A DNA stretch of 27,500 bases from Prorocentrum cordatum (GCA_963575745.1 CAUYUJ010018470.1:17501-45000); one strand, 5' to 3'; counted from the first letter of the stretch, positions 14,716-24,014 are shown. Translations and numbers: made by a program. Notes: generated by a model not told the origin, from the sequence alone.

Positions 14716-15766
14716 TTGCATGCATTGGCATGCATTGGCATGCATTCGCATGCGTTGGCATGCATTGGCATGCGTCGGCATGCATTGGAATGCATTATCA
14801 TGCATTGGCATGCGTTGGCATGCGGGGGCATGCATTAGCATGCGTCGGCATGCACTGGCCTTCACTGGCATGCGTTGGCATGAATTGGCATGCATTGGCA
14901 TGCATTGGCATGCATTCGCATTCATGGACATCCGTTAGTATATATTGGCATGCGATGGCATGCATTGGCATACATTGGCATGAGTTGGCATGCGCTGGCG
15001 TGCAGCAGCATGCATTGGTATCCTTTGGCATGCATTGGCATGCACTGACATGCATTGGCATGCACGGGCATGCATTGGCATGCACGGGCGTGCTATGGCA
15101 CGCGTTGGCATGCGTTGGCATGCATTGGCATGCGTTGGCATGTATTGGCACGCATTGGCTTCCATTGACTTCCATTGGCGTGCGTTGGCATGCATTTGCA
15201 TGCATTGGCATACATGTGCATGCGTTGGCATGCGCTGGCGTGCATTGGCATGCATTAGCATGCATTGGCATGCGTTTGTATGCGTTGCCGTCCTATAGCA
15301 TGCGTTGGCATGCATTGGCATGTGCTGGCACGCGTTGGCATGCATTGGCATGAGTTGGCATGCATTGGCATGCGTTGGCATGCGTTGGTATGCGTCTGCA
15401 TGCGTTAGCATGCGTTGGCATGCACTGACAAATGCATTGGCATGCGTTGGCATGCGTTGGTATGCATTGGCATGCATTGGCATGCGTTGGCATGAATTGG
15501 TATGCGTTGGCATGCATTGACATGCATTGGCATGCATTTGCATGCGTTGGCATGGATTGACATGCTTTGGCATGCATTAGCATGCATTGGCATGCGTTGG
15601 CATGTTTTGGCGTGCGTTGGCATGCATGCCCTGGCATGCATTGGCATGCATTGGCATGCGTTGGCATGATTTGGCGAGCGTTGGCATGCATTGGCATGCA
15701 TTGGCATGAGTTGGCATGCATTGGCATGCGTTGGCATGCATTGGCATGCGTTGGCATGCATTGGCA
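14716..15766. repeat. 1.05-kb satellite of a 10-bp GCATGC unit
   Basis: About 105 tandem copies of TTGGCATGC(A/G), each with the self-complementary hexamer GCATGC. Units vary by single substitutions. The phase slips at a few places, such as AAATGC near 15431 and GCATGCATGCCC near 15624. Because three units make 30 bp, both strands stay open for hundreds of codons as a repeating decapeptide; this is a by-product. It lies in SHMT intron 2. Confidence 0.95.
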
Positions 15767-15795
15767 GCCCTCCCCGCATGTTACCCCTAACCCGG
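15763..15795 (+). repeat. right copy of direct repeat flanking the decamer array
   Basis: GGCAGCCCTCCCCGCATGTT followed by ACCCCTAACCCGG, matching 14453-14488. It overlaps the last decamer unit by 4 bp. Confidence 0.7.
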
Positions 15796-15909
15796 CAGCC
15801 AATTCGTCCTTGTGGGGGTTACTAGCCAGGACGAAACCTCGCTAGCAACCCGTACTAACAGGCTGCGAGTTGGGGTGCAACCCAAGCAGACCTGGCAGTT
15901 TGGTCAATG

Positions 15910-16203
15910 ATCCTCCTCCTGCTCCTCCTCCTCCTCCTCCTCCTCCGCCTCCTCGTCCTCCTCCTGCTCCTCCTCCTCCTCCTCCTCCTCCTCATCCTCC
16001 TCCTCCTCCTCCTCCTCTCCTCCTCCTCCTCCTCCTCCTCCCTTCCCCCCTCCTCCTCCCCTCCTCCCTCTCTCCTCCTCGTCCTCCTCCTCTTTCTCCT
16101 CCTCCTCCTCCTCCTCCTCCTCCTCCGCCCCCTCCGCCCCTCCTCCTCCTCCTCCTCGTCCTCTCCTCCTCTCCTCCCTCCTCCTCCTCTCCTCCTCCTC
16201 TTC
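15910..16203. repeat. (TCC)n tract opening the macro-repeat region
   Basis: About 295 bp of TCC triplets with GCC and GTC substitutions. It occupies the same place relative to macro-repeat unit 1 as the shorter tracts at 16977-17030 and 17861-17902 do to the later units. Confidence 0.9.
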
Positions 16204-17030
16204 CATTCATTTCCCTACACATAACATTTCCCTGTCGCACCCCGAGGCCAGTTTTAGGGCGGGCTGGGCGTTTCGCGTGAGACTTCCTCACCATTGATGG
16301 CTCTGAAACAAAAGTTTTACAAATGGAGGGCGGGTCGTTTTCAAAATGTGGTTCTCGCCTTAGCGTGGCGCATATTTCGACTTTTTCTACTTGCAAAAGC
16401 TCCACGGATTGAGGATCACCCGTTTTCAAAATGTGGCTCTCGCCTCAGCGCCGCGCAGATTAGTCTTAAACATTGCAGGAGTTGCACGGATTGAGGGCGA
16501 GTCGTTTGCAAAATGTGGCTCTCGCCGTAGCGCCGCGCACACTGGTTTGAAAAAATTGCAAGAGCTTCCGGGATTGAAAGCGGTTGCTTTTCCAAATGTG
16601 GTTCTCGCCATCACGCCGCGCACATTTTTTCACAATATTCACAAGAGTTCCACGGATTCCCACGATCAACGTACCAGAAATTGCGTTTGGGAAGGATTCT
16701 AAATTTTGCGGGCGCAACAATTACGTTGATTCGGGGTGAAGTCCTAAGAATTCCGATCTGGCAAGATACAGGATCGTCAAGACGCAACAGTCAAATTGAT
16801 CCGTGGCGCTGGAATCCCGAGAACAATGTTTTGGCATGCTTCCGGGTCTTCAACGGTTGTCTTCCAACGAGGCAAACCCCTGAATGTAAATGAACCGCTG
16901 TAGGGGCCTCTGAAGAGGGAGCTTGGAGGGAGGTTGTTTTCCAACATCGTTGATGGCTCTTGGGTTTACACTGGTCCTCCTCCTCCTCCTCCTCATCCTC
17001 CTCCTCCTCCTCCTGCTCCTCCTCCTCCTC
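16204..17030. repeat. macro-repeat unit 1 with ~83-bp internal repeats
   Basis: Starts with CCTGTCGCACCCCGAGGCCA (16231). It contains four subrepeats headed CAAAATGTGG-TCTCGCC at 16341, 16426, 16508 and 16591 (spacing 82-85 bp), continues through GGATCGTCAAGACGCAACAG and AACCGCTGTAGGGGCC, and closes with a TCC tract. It is AT-richer than the rest of the window. No convincing coding frame. It lies in SHMT intron 2. Confidence 0.85.
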
Positions 17031-17902
17031 CATTCCATCTCCTTATAAAGAACTTCTCCCTGTCGCACCCCGAGGCCAGTGTTTAGGGCGGGCCGGGCGT
17101 TGCGCCTGATACTTCCTCACCATGTATGACTCTGAAGCTTAAAAGCTGACAACAGTTTTACAGATGGAGGGCGGGCCGTTTTCAAAATGCGGTTCTCGCC
17201 TTAGCGCGGCGCACATTCGTTTCCAAAAAATGCATGAGCTCCACGGGTTGGGGATCACCCAGCGCCGCGTACATCCGTCTTACACATTGCTTGAGCTTCA
17301 CGGATTGAGGGCGGGTCGTTTTCAAAATGTTGCTCTCGCCGTAGCGCCGCGCACACTGGTTTGAAAAAAATGCAAGAGTTTCACGGACTGAACGCGGTTC
17401 CTTTTCAAAATGTGGCTCTCGCCTTGGCGCCGCACTAATTCGTTCTAAAAATTGGCAAGAGCTCCAAGGATTGAGGGCGGCTCCTTTTTTCAAAATGTGG
17501 CTCTCGCCTTTGCGTCGCATACGCATTCCTTTTGAATATTTGCAAGGGTTTCACGGATTCCCCTGATCAATGTACCAGAAGTGGTGTTTTGGAAGGATTC
17601 AGGACTATGAGGGTGTACAAGGTATGTTGATTCGCGTGTTCAATTCCCAAGAATGGCGGTCTGGCACGATTCAGGATCGTCAAGGCGCAACAGTCAGGTT
17701 GATCTATGGCGTTGGAATCCCTAGAACCATGTGTTGGCACGCTTCAGGGTCTTAAAACAGTTCCCTGAATAAAAATGAACCGCTGTAGGGGCCTATGAAG
17801 AGGGAGCTTTGAGGGAGGATGTATTCCAACATCTTTGATGTTTCTTGGTTTACGCTGGTCCTCCTCCTCCTCCTCCTCCTCCTCCTCCTCCTCCTCCTCC
17901 TC
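17031..17902. repeat. macro-repeat unit 2, abutting SHMT exon 2
   Basis: Repeats the order of unit 1: CCTGTCGCACCCCGAGGCCA near 17059, subrepeats at 17182, 17322, 17405 and 17490 (one partly deleted), GGATCGTCAAGGCGCAACAG, AACCGCTGTAGGGGCC and a TCC tract at 17861-17902. The tract ends 6 nt from the SHMT exon 2 boundary. Confidence 0.85.
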
Positions 17903-17908
17903 GGGAGC

Positions 17909-18508
17909 CTGGCAGCACCTGTCCAGGAAGCCCGCAATCTTCACGAAGTCGTCCGCGGTGCAGCCGCGCGTGGTCATCGCGGGGGAGCCGATGCGCACGC
18001 CGCCCGGCGAGAGCGCGGAGGCGTCGCCGTGCACCGCGTTGCGGTTGAGCGAGATGGACGCGCCCTCGCAGACCTTCTCCAGCTTGGAGCCCGTGAGGCC
18101 GTGGGGGCGCAGGTCCCACAGGACCAGGTGGTTGTCCGTGCCGTCGCTGGCGAGCTTGTGGCCCTTGTCCTGCAGGGTCTTGGCCAGGGTCTGCGAGTTG
18201 GCGACCACGGCCTTCGAGTACTCCTTGAACTCGGGCGTGGCCACCTCGAGCAGCTGTGCCGCCAGCGCACCAATCTGGTGGTTGTGCGGCCCGCCCTGCA
18301 GGCCTGGGAAGACGGCCATGTCGATGCGCTCCTTGATGTCGGGGATGGCGTCCGAGTACTTGAAGAAGATCATGCCAGCCCGGGGGCCGCGCAGCGACTT
18401 GTGGGTGGTGGTGGTCACCACGTCGCAGTGCTCGAACGGCGCCGGATGCTGCCCTGTGGCGACGAGGCCCGAGATGTGGGCGATGTCTGCCATGAGGAGC
18501 GCCCCGAC
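17909..18508 (-). CDS. SHMT: serine hydroxymethyltransferase, exon 2 (PLP-lysine exon)
   Basis: Encodes about 200 residues from [19 protein letters not shown] to FLDRCCQ. It includes the cofactor site [16 protein letters not shown], in which the Lys (about residue 243) forms the pyridoxal-phosphate Schiff base, then [17 protein letters not shown] and [14 protein letters not shown], whose Arg binds the substrate carboxylate. The 5' edge is best placed at GACGAG|GTC (18509/18508), matching CACGAG|GC at the end of exon 1; an upstream AG near 18533 would add eight residues. The 3' edge is CAG|GC (17909/17908), a GC donor directly followed by GAGGAGG. SHMT interconverts serine and glycine while loading one-carbon units onto tetrahydrofolate. 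Confidence 0.93.
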
Positions 18509-18943
18509 CTCGTCGGCGAGCCGCCGGCCGCTCTGCGGCCATCGGGCGCGCGAGAGGAGTCTCCCCGAGGGGGGCCCCCACGAGGCCCCCGAGAAGGCCC
18601 GCCTGCGCAGGAAGGCGGCGCGGCTTTGGCAGAATCGGCCCCCCCCCCCACACCACCACACGCAGACGGCGGAGACCGTGGCAGCGGGTTGGACTTGACG
18701 GTGAACGACTGCAGCGGGTGCTTCCCCCCAGGCTCGCTGAGCAGAGGCTGGGTCAGGACCGCCGAAGGTGCGCGCACGCCGGGTTGCCACGCGGCCCCTG
18801 AGCCTACTTGCCCGCCGAGTGCGGCCAGGCACCTTCGGAGGCATCCCCTCGCAGGGGCCGGGCGAGGCGGGCAGAGTGCGAGGGAGGACCGGACCATGAG
18901 CCTGCACTCCCGAGCCAATGGTGGCGGTGGCGGAGAACAAGAC

Positions 18944-19112
18944 TTGAGTCGGGCGTGTCCCCCTACAGGGGGAGTTTCGACGAAACATAAAAAAAAATAC
19001 CCACGAAATGCTCCAGAATGGCATTCTAGAAAAATACTCAAAAGATAGTCCCCAGACTACTTTTTTGACTATTCTTGAAGTTTGCTTCTGTAGAGGGACA
19101 AGCCCGACTCAA
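18944..19112. mobile_element. 169-bp TIR element with perfect 8-bp target-site duplication
   Basis: The ends TTGAGTCGGGC and GCCCGACTCAA are an 11-bp perfect inverted repeat that continues imperfectly (GTGTCCC/GGGACA). AACAAGAC flanks it exactly at 18936-18943 and 19113-19120. Eight-base duplications are typical of hAT-type transposases, but the ends are not a textbook hAT terminus, so the superfamily is only suggested. It contains no coding capacity. It lies in SHMT intron 1 and has a relative at 3077-3212. Confidence 0.88.
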
Positions 19113-19120
19113 AACAAGAC

Positions 19121-19661
19121 CACCGCCGCTGCGAGAGGGCCCGGCCGCAGGCGCCTCCACGGCGCGCGCCGCCTGGCGCCCTCGCCCGACAGTGGGCAGG
19201 GCGAGAAAAGCGAGTCGTGCGGGCCGCCCGCAGCCGGCGGGGGAGGTCTGCACGTGTGGCGCGGCTCTCGGACGCGAACCACGCGGCACTCTCGCACAGC
19301 AGCGGGGAGGGCGAAAGCAACAGCTACACGTGTATCTCCCCTGTGGGGATGCCGGGTCCCGCCCGAGACGGGCGGCGGAGGTCTCCACGTATTGCTGGGC
19401 GCCTCTTCGAAAAGGTCTGCAGCATGGCTCACCCCGGAGAGGCCTGGGCAAATGACCCCAGAGAGATGTCCAGAAACACTTCGGTTACACTCGGGCAATG
19501 ACAAGCGGAATAGCCCCAAACCTAGCAGGCCACACACACACACACACGCTTCAACCATCCAGCCAGCCTCGACGAAGCCGCAGCGAGCAGACAGCGAGCA
19601 TACACGGTACGGTAGACGAACGACCGAAGTAGTAAAGGGGTCGGCTGATGCGGCGCTCGGC
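19121..19661 (-). other. remainder of SHMT intron 1
   Basis: GC-rich intron sequence. A partial internal duplication is visible (GGAGGTCTGCACGTGTGGCG near 19242 and GGAGGTCTCCACGTATTGCT near 19377), and a short (CA)n run lies at 19531-19548. The donor is AG|GC at 19662/19661. No further element is recognised. Confidence 0.5.
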
Positions 19662-20279
19662 CTCGTGAATCTCGCGGAACTTGGCAAAATCGACCACCCT
19701 CGGGTAGGCAGAGGCTCCGCACAGGATCATGGCCGGCCGGAAGACCAGGGCTGTCTTGCGGAGCGACTCGAAGTCGATCAGGCCGGTCTCGTGGTGCACC
19801 TTGTAGGGCAGGGACTCGAAGTAGATCGAGGTGGCCGAGATCTTCTTCTTGGCGGTGTAGTAGCCGTGGGTGAGGTGGCCGCCGCTGGGCAGGTCCAGGC
19901 CCATGACGCGCGCGTGCGGCGGCAGGAGCGCCGTGTAGACCGCGAAGTTGGCGGGGCTGCCAGAGTAGGGCTGCACGTTAACGCCCCACTTCTTCTCGTC
20001 GAGGCCGAAGGCCTGGAGCGCGCGATCCTTGCACAGGTTCTCGATCTTGTCGATGACCTCGTTGCCCCCGTAGTAGCGGGCGCCCGGCTGGCCCTCCGAG
20101 TACTTGTTGGTGAGCGCGGAGCCGAGCGCCTCCATGACCGCCCGGGACGTGAAGTTCTCGGACGCGATCAGCTCGACGGAGCAGATCTGGCGCGCTTTCT
20201 CTTCCTCGACCAGCGCCGCCAGGGTGGGGTCCGCCTCCTTGAGGGTCCTGTTGCCAGGGAGGGCCGGGCGAGAGGCCAT
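19662..20279 (-). CDS. SHMT: serine hydroxymethyltransferase, exon 1
   Basis: Encodes 206 residues starting [20 protein letters not shown] (ATG at 20279-20277). Family landmarks in order are [55 protein letters not shown] and the end FAKFREIHE. They form the N-terminal arm and the first half of the large PLP-binding domain. With exons 2-4 the protein is about 451 residues, slightly shorter than a typical eukaryotic SHMT (about 470-480). The frame stays open upstream to another ATG at 20417-20415, which would add 46 Arg/Pro/Ser-rich residues resembling an organelle transit peptide. The shorter form would be cytosolic. The exon ends CACGAG|GC, a GC donor. Confidence 0.93.
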
Positions 20280-20721
20280 CTCTGCGGCGCGGGGCGCGGG
20301 GCTGCGGCGGCGATGAGCACTCGGCGGTGGGGCTGACCTCTCGGGCTGGAACAGCTGCGGAAACGGCAAGACCGGCCGAGGGGGGCTGCGAGGAGGGCGA
20401 AGAATGCCGTTGGCCATCACAAAAAGGCACGAGCCTCGAACCCGTAGCTGCCCAGGAAGCCTCTCGCAAGGAGGGTCCCCCAGCGTAGAAGTGGCCGGTT
20501 CGGCATCAAACTGGGAAGACGCTGTTCGTCCACGCATCATCCGCTCATCCCGTGAAGACTCCCAAAAGACTGGCCCCAAGAACTGAAGCGACAAGTCCAA
20601 AACTGCGGAATGCGGACTCCCCACTGCGGTATCGGACCAGCCAGCCTCCCATGGTGAGTTGGAGACCACGCGCGACCTGAGGGACTCTGACCTACGTGCA
20701 GCTTGCGCCCAGACCATCGGC
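20280..20721 (-). promoter_or_regulatory. SHMT upstream region
   Basis: Contains the possible 46-codon N-terminal extension (20417-20280) and, further out, untranslated or intergenic sequence. CCGCCGCAG|CCCC near 20309 could serve as a trans-splice acceptor for a spliced leader, which dinoflagellate mRNAs carry. This is a guess from pattern only. No TATA-like or other promoter motif is recognised. Confidence 0.3.
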
Positions 20722-20727
20722 GACGAT

Positions 20728-20760
<33 letters not shown>

Positions 20761-21045
20761 CACCACGACCACGGCCACGGCCACGACCACGACGACGACC
20801 CCGACCACGACGACGACCACGACCACGGCCACGACCACGACCACGACGACGACGACGACGACGACGACCACCACCACCACCACCACCACCACCACCACTA
20901 CCACTACCACCACCACCACCACGACCACCACCGCCACCACCACCACCACCACGACCACGACCACGGCGCCGAACACCACCACAACCACGGCCACGGCCAC
21001 GACCACGACCCCGACCACGACTACGACGACCGCGACTCCTGGAGC
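20722..21045. repeat. (NNC)n triplet-periodic tract, mainly GAC/CAC/GGC
   Basis: About 108 consecutive triplets almost all end in C on the plus strand and are mostly GAC, CAC, GGC and CCC. Read as protein it gives an Asp/His-rich chain. The minus strand gives Val/Gly runs. Codon use is a single pattern throughout, as in a mutating triplet repeat. Confidence 0.85.
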
Positions 21046-21113
21046 GCTCTCTGACCAGGATCTGCAGGCGAACCCCGTCGTGGGCGGGGAAAGCGCCCCC
21101 ACAATGCTCGTCC

Positions 21114-21238
21114 ACCTCCTCCTCCTCCTCCTCCTCCTCCTCCTCCTCCTCCTCCTCCTCCTCCTCCTCCTCCTCCTCCCCCTCCTCCTCCTCCTTTCCC
21201 TCCTACTCCACATCCTCCGTCTCCTCCTCCTCCTCTTC
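21114..21238. repeat. (TCC)n tract
   Basis: About 125 bp of TCC triplets, continuous in phase with the neighbouring triplet-periodic blocks. Confidence 0.9.
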
Positions 21239-21650
21239 CTCCTCCTCCTCCTCCTACTACTACTACTCTTCTTCGTCTTACTAGTATTGCCATTATTGTC
21301 GGTACTCTTCGTCTTAGTCTTATTATTCTTAGCATTCGTAGTAGTAGTAGTATTCTTCTTCGTGGTATTAATCATCTGAGTGTGATTATTATTTTTGTTG
21401 GTAGTATTATTATTCTTACCAGTGGTACTATTACTCGTAATGTTGTTAGTATCATTCTTAATATGATTACTACTATGACTGCTCGTCTTAATATTCATCT
21501 TCGTGTTAGTAACATTCTCAATCTTCGTACTATCGTTATTCTTAGTATTGTTAGTATCATTAGTCCTGCTAGTATTGCTCCTTTACTTCTTATTAAAAGT
21601 ATTAGTGCTTGTCTTCTTCGTTGTATACGTATTATTCATATTTTTCCTCC
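21239..21650. repeat. (NNT)n triplet-periodic, AT-rich tract
   Basis: For about 400 bp nearly every third base on the plus strand is T (for example ATT ATT TTT GTT GGT AGT), while the first two positions vary freely among A, C, G and T. Base composition is far more AT-rich than the surroundings. The frame is open on the plus strand and also as an Asn/Thr/Lys/Ser chain on the minus strand, but neither looks like a folded protein. Confidence 0.8.
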
Positions 21651-21990
21651 TCCTCCTTCTCCTCCTCCCCCTCCTCCTCCTCCTCCTCCTCCTCCTCCTC
21701 CTCTTCCTCCTCCTCCTCCTCCTCCTCCTCTTCCTCCTCCTCCTCATCCCTGCTGTTCTTCCTCCTCCTCCTCCTCCTCATCATCATCCTCATCATCATC
21801 AGCATCATCATCATCAGCATCATCCCCTGCCTCCTCCTCCTCCTCCTCCTCCTCCTCTTCCTCCTCCTCCTTCACTCACTCCGCCTCCTCATCCTCCTCC
21901 CCCTCCGCCTCCTCCTCCACCTCCTCCTCCTCCTCCTCCTCTTCCTTCACGCACTTCTCCTCATCCTCCTCCTCTTCCTCATTTTTTTCC
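21651..21990. repeat. (TCC)n tract with CAT and TTC islands
   Basis: Mostly TCC, interrupted by a (CAT)n island at 21779-21826 and TTC or CTC substitutions. It ends about 30-60 bp from the 3' end of the retrotransposon. Confidence 0.9.
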
Positions 21991-22050
21991 CTCGGCTCAG
22001 GCTCCTCACAACCCATTCAACGAGCGACTTGTGAGCAATGGATCAAATAG

Positions 22051-22068
22051 GGATACCTAAAAGTATCC
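22051..22068 (-). other. 3' hairpin containing the final stop codon of the LINE
   Basis: GGATAC-CTAAAA-GTATCC forms a 6-bp stem. On the element's strand the last codons are TAC TTT TAG, so the stop lies in the loop. Such a structure could be the 3' recognition site of the reverse transcriptase; that role is inferred. Confidence 0.5.
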
Positions 22069-22412
22069 CCAACACTCCTGGCTCGGACGAATAGGCCAAG
22101 GAGTGCAAATCCTGGTCTCCTTCGGCCAAGGAAGAAACCCACGCCGAAGCAGACTGAGCTGCTTAGGCTTTTCAACAATGCAATCTGACTGTAACTGTTG
22201 GGACGCAACACTGCCAGACGCGTAGGACCCACAACGATTGCAGAAAAGTACGGGCGCCTGGTGCACGACAGTGCGCGAAACCATCCAAACGTGATCTCTC
22301 TGACGCTTAATTCGAAGTAAATTCTGCATGGACGAAGTGAGAGCACCGCACTTGGTACAGAAGCACTTGGTACACTGGACACATCTCCATCTGCGCCCAT
22401 CCCACTTAAGGT
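22057..22412 (-). pseudogene. LINE C-terminal zinc-finger segment
   Basis: The frame reads WDGRRWRCVQCTKCFCTKCG, then basic residues, then LFCNRCGSYASG, ending at the stop at 22059-22057. Two Cys-rich clusters suggest a nucleic-acid-binding zinc domain at the end of the polyprotein. It is in a different frame from the RNase H segment, with the change near 22410-22480. That change is read as a disabling indel because a single polyprotein is expected. Confidence 0.65.
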
Positions 22413-22589
22413 CATGGGCGCGGGTTGGCCAGACGGGCGCGGGGCACGGGGGACTCGATCAAGCTGACCATGCAAATTCCGAGCAAAAGGCCAAGCTCTC
22501 AGCATTACCCCCATGGCCGAGAGCACAGCTAAAGTCTTTTCTTTCAAAGTGGTCACATATTCCAGATCGCTGGGCATGTGGAAAACAGA

Positions 22590-23090
22590 CGCACCTCTAT
22601 TAGCTAAAATGTCGGCCCAAGAATTCCCTCGAGTAACAAAAATGTCCCTGGGGTCTGTGAGGCCTTCAAGGGCACCATGGGCTTTGACCTTGTGGACCAG
22701 GAAGGAGCCCTTGATGTTGTGCTTCAGGAAACGCCAGATATCCCCCATAGTAGAGCGACCATCCCAAGCACGCGATTCAGGTGCCCATCCTTTGACCAAG
22801 GCAGCACAATCCGCATACACAACTGCTGGAGGCTGACCCTCGGGGATCCTGCAAGCACAGTGGAACAAGGCAACATGCTCTGCGCGTGACGCAGTCTGAG
22901 GACAGGCTGCTGGAACGTGTCCGAAAACACCTCTCACCAACTCGCCTGTGTCTGACACTTCTGCAATCCCCCATCCTGCCCGAGCAAGCACAGTGGAGGT
23001 AGGGGAGAGACAAGAGCCGTCCACAAACAGCGGCCTGTTCTGGTCGAACATGAAGGGCTGGACCTGCTCCAGCTCAGCATTGACAAAAAT
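22590..23090 (-). pseudogene. LINE RNase H domain
   Basis: Conserved blocks are RPLFVDGSC (first catalytic Asp), TASRAEHVALFHC (catalytic Glu), AVVYADCAALVKGW (second Asp) and TRGNSWADILANRG (last Asp). Spacing and order fit RNase HI, which removes the RNA strand after target-primed reverse transcription. The domain itself is intact, but the frame changes just before it, near 23090, at a TTTTT run. That is a likely single-base indel. Confidence 0.8.
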
Positions 23091-24010
23091 GGCGACTCTT
23101 CTGGGTCGATATCATACTCGACCGTGGGCCTGGCAATCCAAAGCCTGCTGAAAAGAGGTGAGGTGGGGCCTGCGGCCAGGGCCTCCTGCACAAGCTCCTC
23201 CTTTACCTCCTCCCTCCTGAGACGAGCCAAGAAACCATCTTCTCCTTCGCACCCCCAGCAACGATGCCAGACCGTGCCGGGCTTTCCGCAATACACACAA
23301 ACGGGGCAGATCGCATAGCCCCAATTATGCAGCTTGCTGGCGGTAGGATAACTATTGGTGAAAACTTGTCGAGGATTTTGCTTTTCAACATGGCTGAACT
23401 TCTTACTGTTGAAGGCCTGTCTGATTGGTTCGCTCCAAAGTCCACGATCCCAATTTGCTTGACCCTCGGGTCCCACAAAGTCATGAGTGAGGCGCTCCAT
23501 AGCATCAGACAGGTAAGCTTGGCGCAGGTCGTCGACGAAAAATCTGCCGACGAGAACAGGTGCAACAGACGTGAGCTCAACCGCATCTCCGTTGCTGCGC
23601 AGAAAAATAGCTGGCGCCCTGACCTGCCAGTTGGCCTCGTTGAGCCACAGGATAAGATCACGTAGAGGTCCCAGTGAGCGCTGGCCCCAAGTTGTCCCTT
23701 CAGAGCCCAAGAGATCCGTGACCGCCGCACTGAAGGCCTTGCTAAGGGTGCCAGGATCGAGCCCATCAGGAGGCCTGAGGTCGGAATCAGTCCAGAGCCA
23801 CCACTCACGAGCATACCTGACCAGAGTAGCCGAGGCCTGCTTGAGGGGGCCCTTACTGGGCGCCAGGGACCAGGCGAGCTCCAAGTTGCAACGGGGGGAC
23901 CACAGACCGAGGTGACGGGCCCCTTGGACACGGAGATCTTGGATACTGGTAGGAGTATTCCCAGAAATCTCAAAACCATAAGCTACAGAAGAAACAATCC
24001 CACAGAAAAA
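23091..24010 (-). pseudogene. LINE region between reverse transcriptase and RNase H
   Basis: A continuous frame of about 300 codons. It opens with SIFFCGIVSSVAYGFEISGN and contains a Cys/His cluster ICPVCVYCGKPGTVWHRCWG near 23310-23255 that fits a zinc knuckle. The rest is thumb and linker sequence without further motifs. It is out of frame with the reverse transcriptase segment, with the change at about 24025. Confidence 0.7.
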
Positions 24011-24014
24011 TATA

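Noticed and set aside
14716-15766. CRISPR array
   Set aside because: The repeat unit is 10 bp without spacers, in eukaryotic intron DNA, and there are no cas genes.
14730-15767. Long open frames on both strands with a repeating ten-residue Cys/His/Met/Trp motif
   Set aside because: Three 10-bp units equal 30 bp, so any stop-free unit is open for the whole array in every frame. Both strands are open together and unit variation shows no codon bias.
16294-17755. Short frames in the macro-repeat units as small genes
   Set aside because: They are not conserved between the two units: indels shift every frame, so no coding constraint is visible.
17744-17908. Poly-Glu extension of SHMT beyond FLDRCCQ
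   Set aside because: The acidic run is the (TCC)n tract of the adjoining macro-repeat read on the minus strand. The proper continuation is found in exon 3 at 12027.
20659-21054. An Asp/His-rich open frame that might be a metal-binding protein
   Set aside because: Every residue comes from one NNC triplet pattern and the minus strand is equally open. It behaves as a decaying triplet repeat, not a protein.
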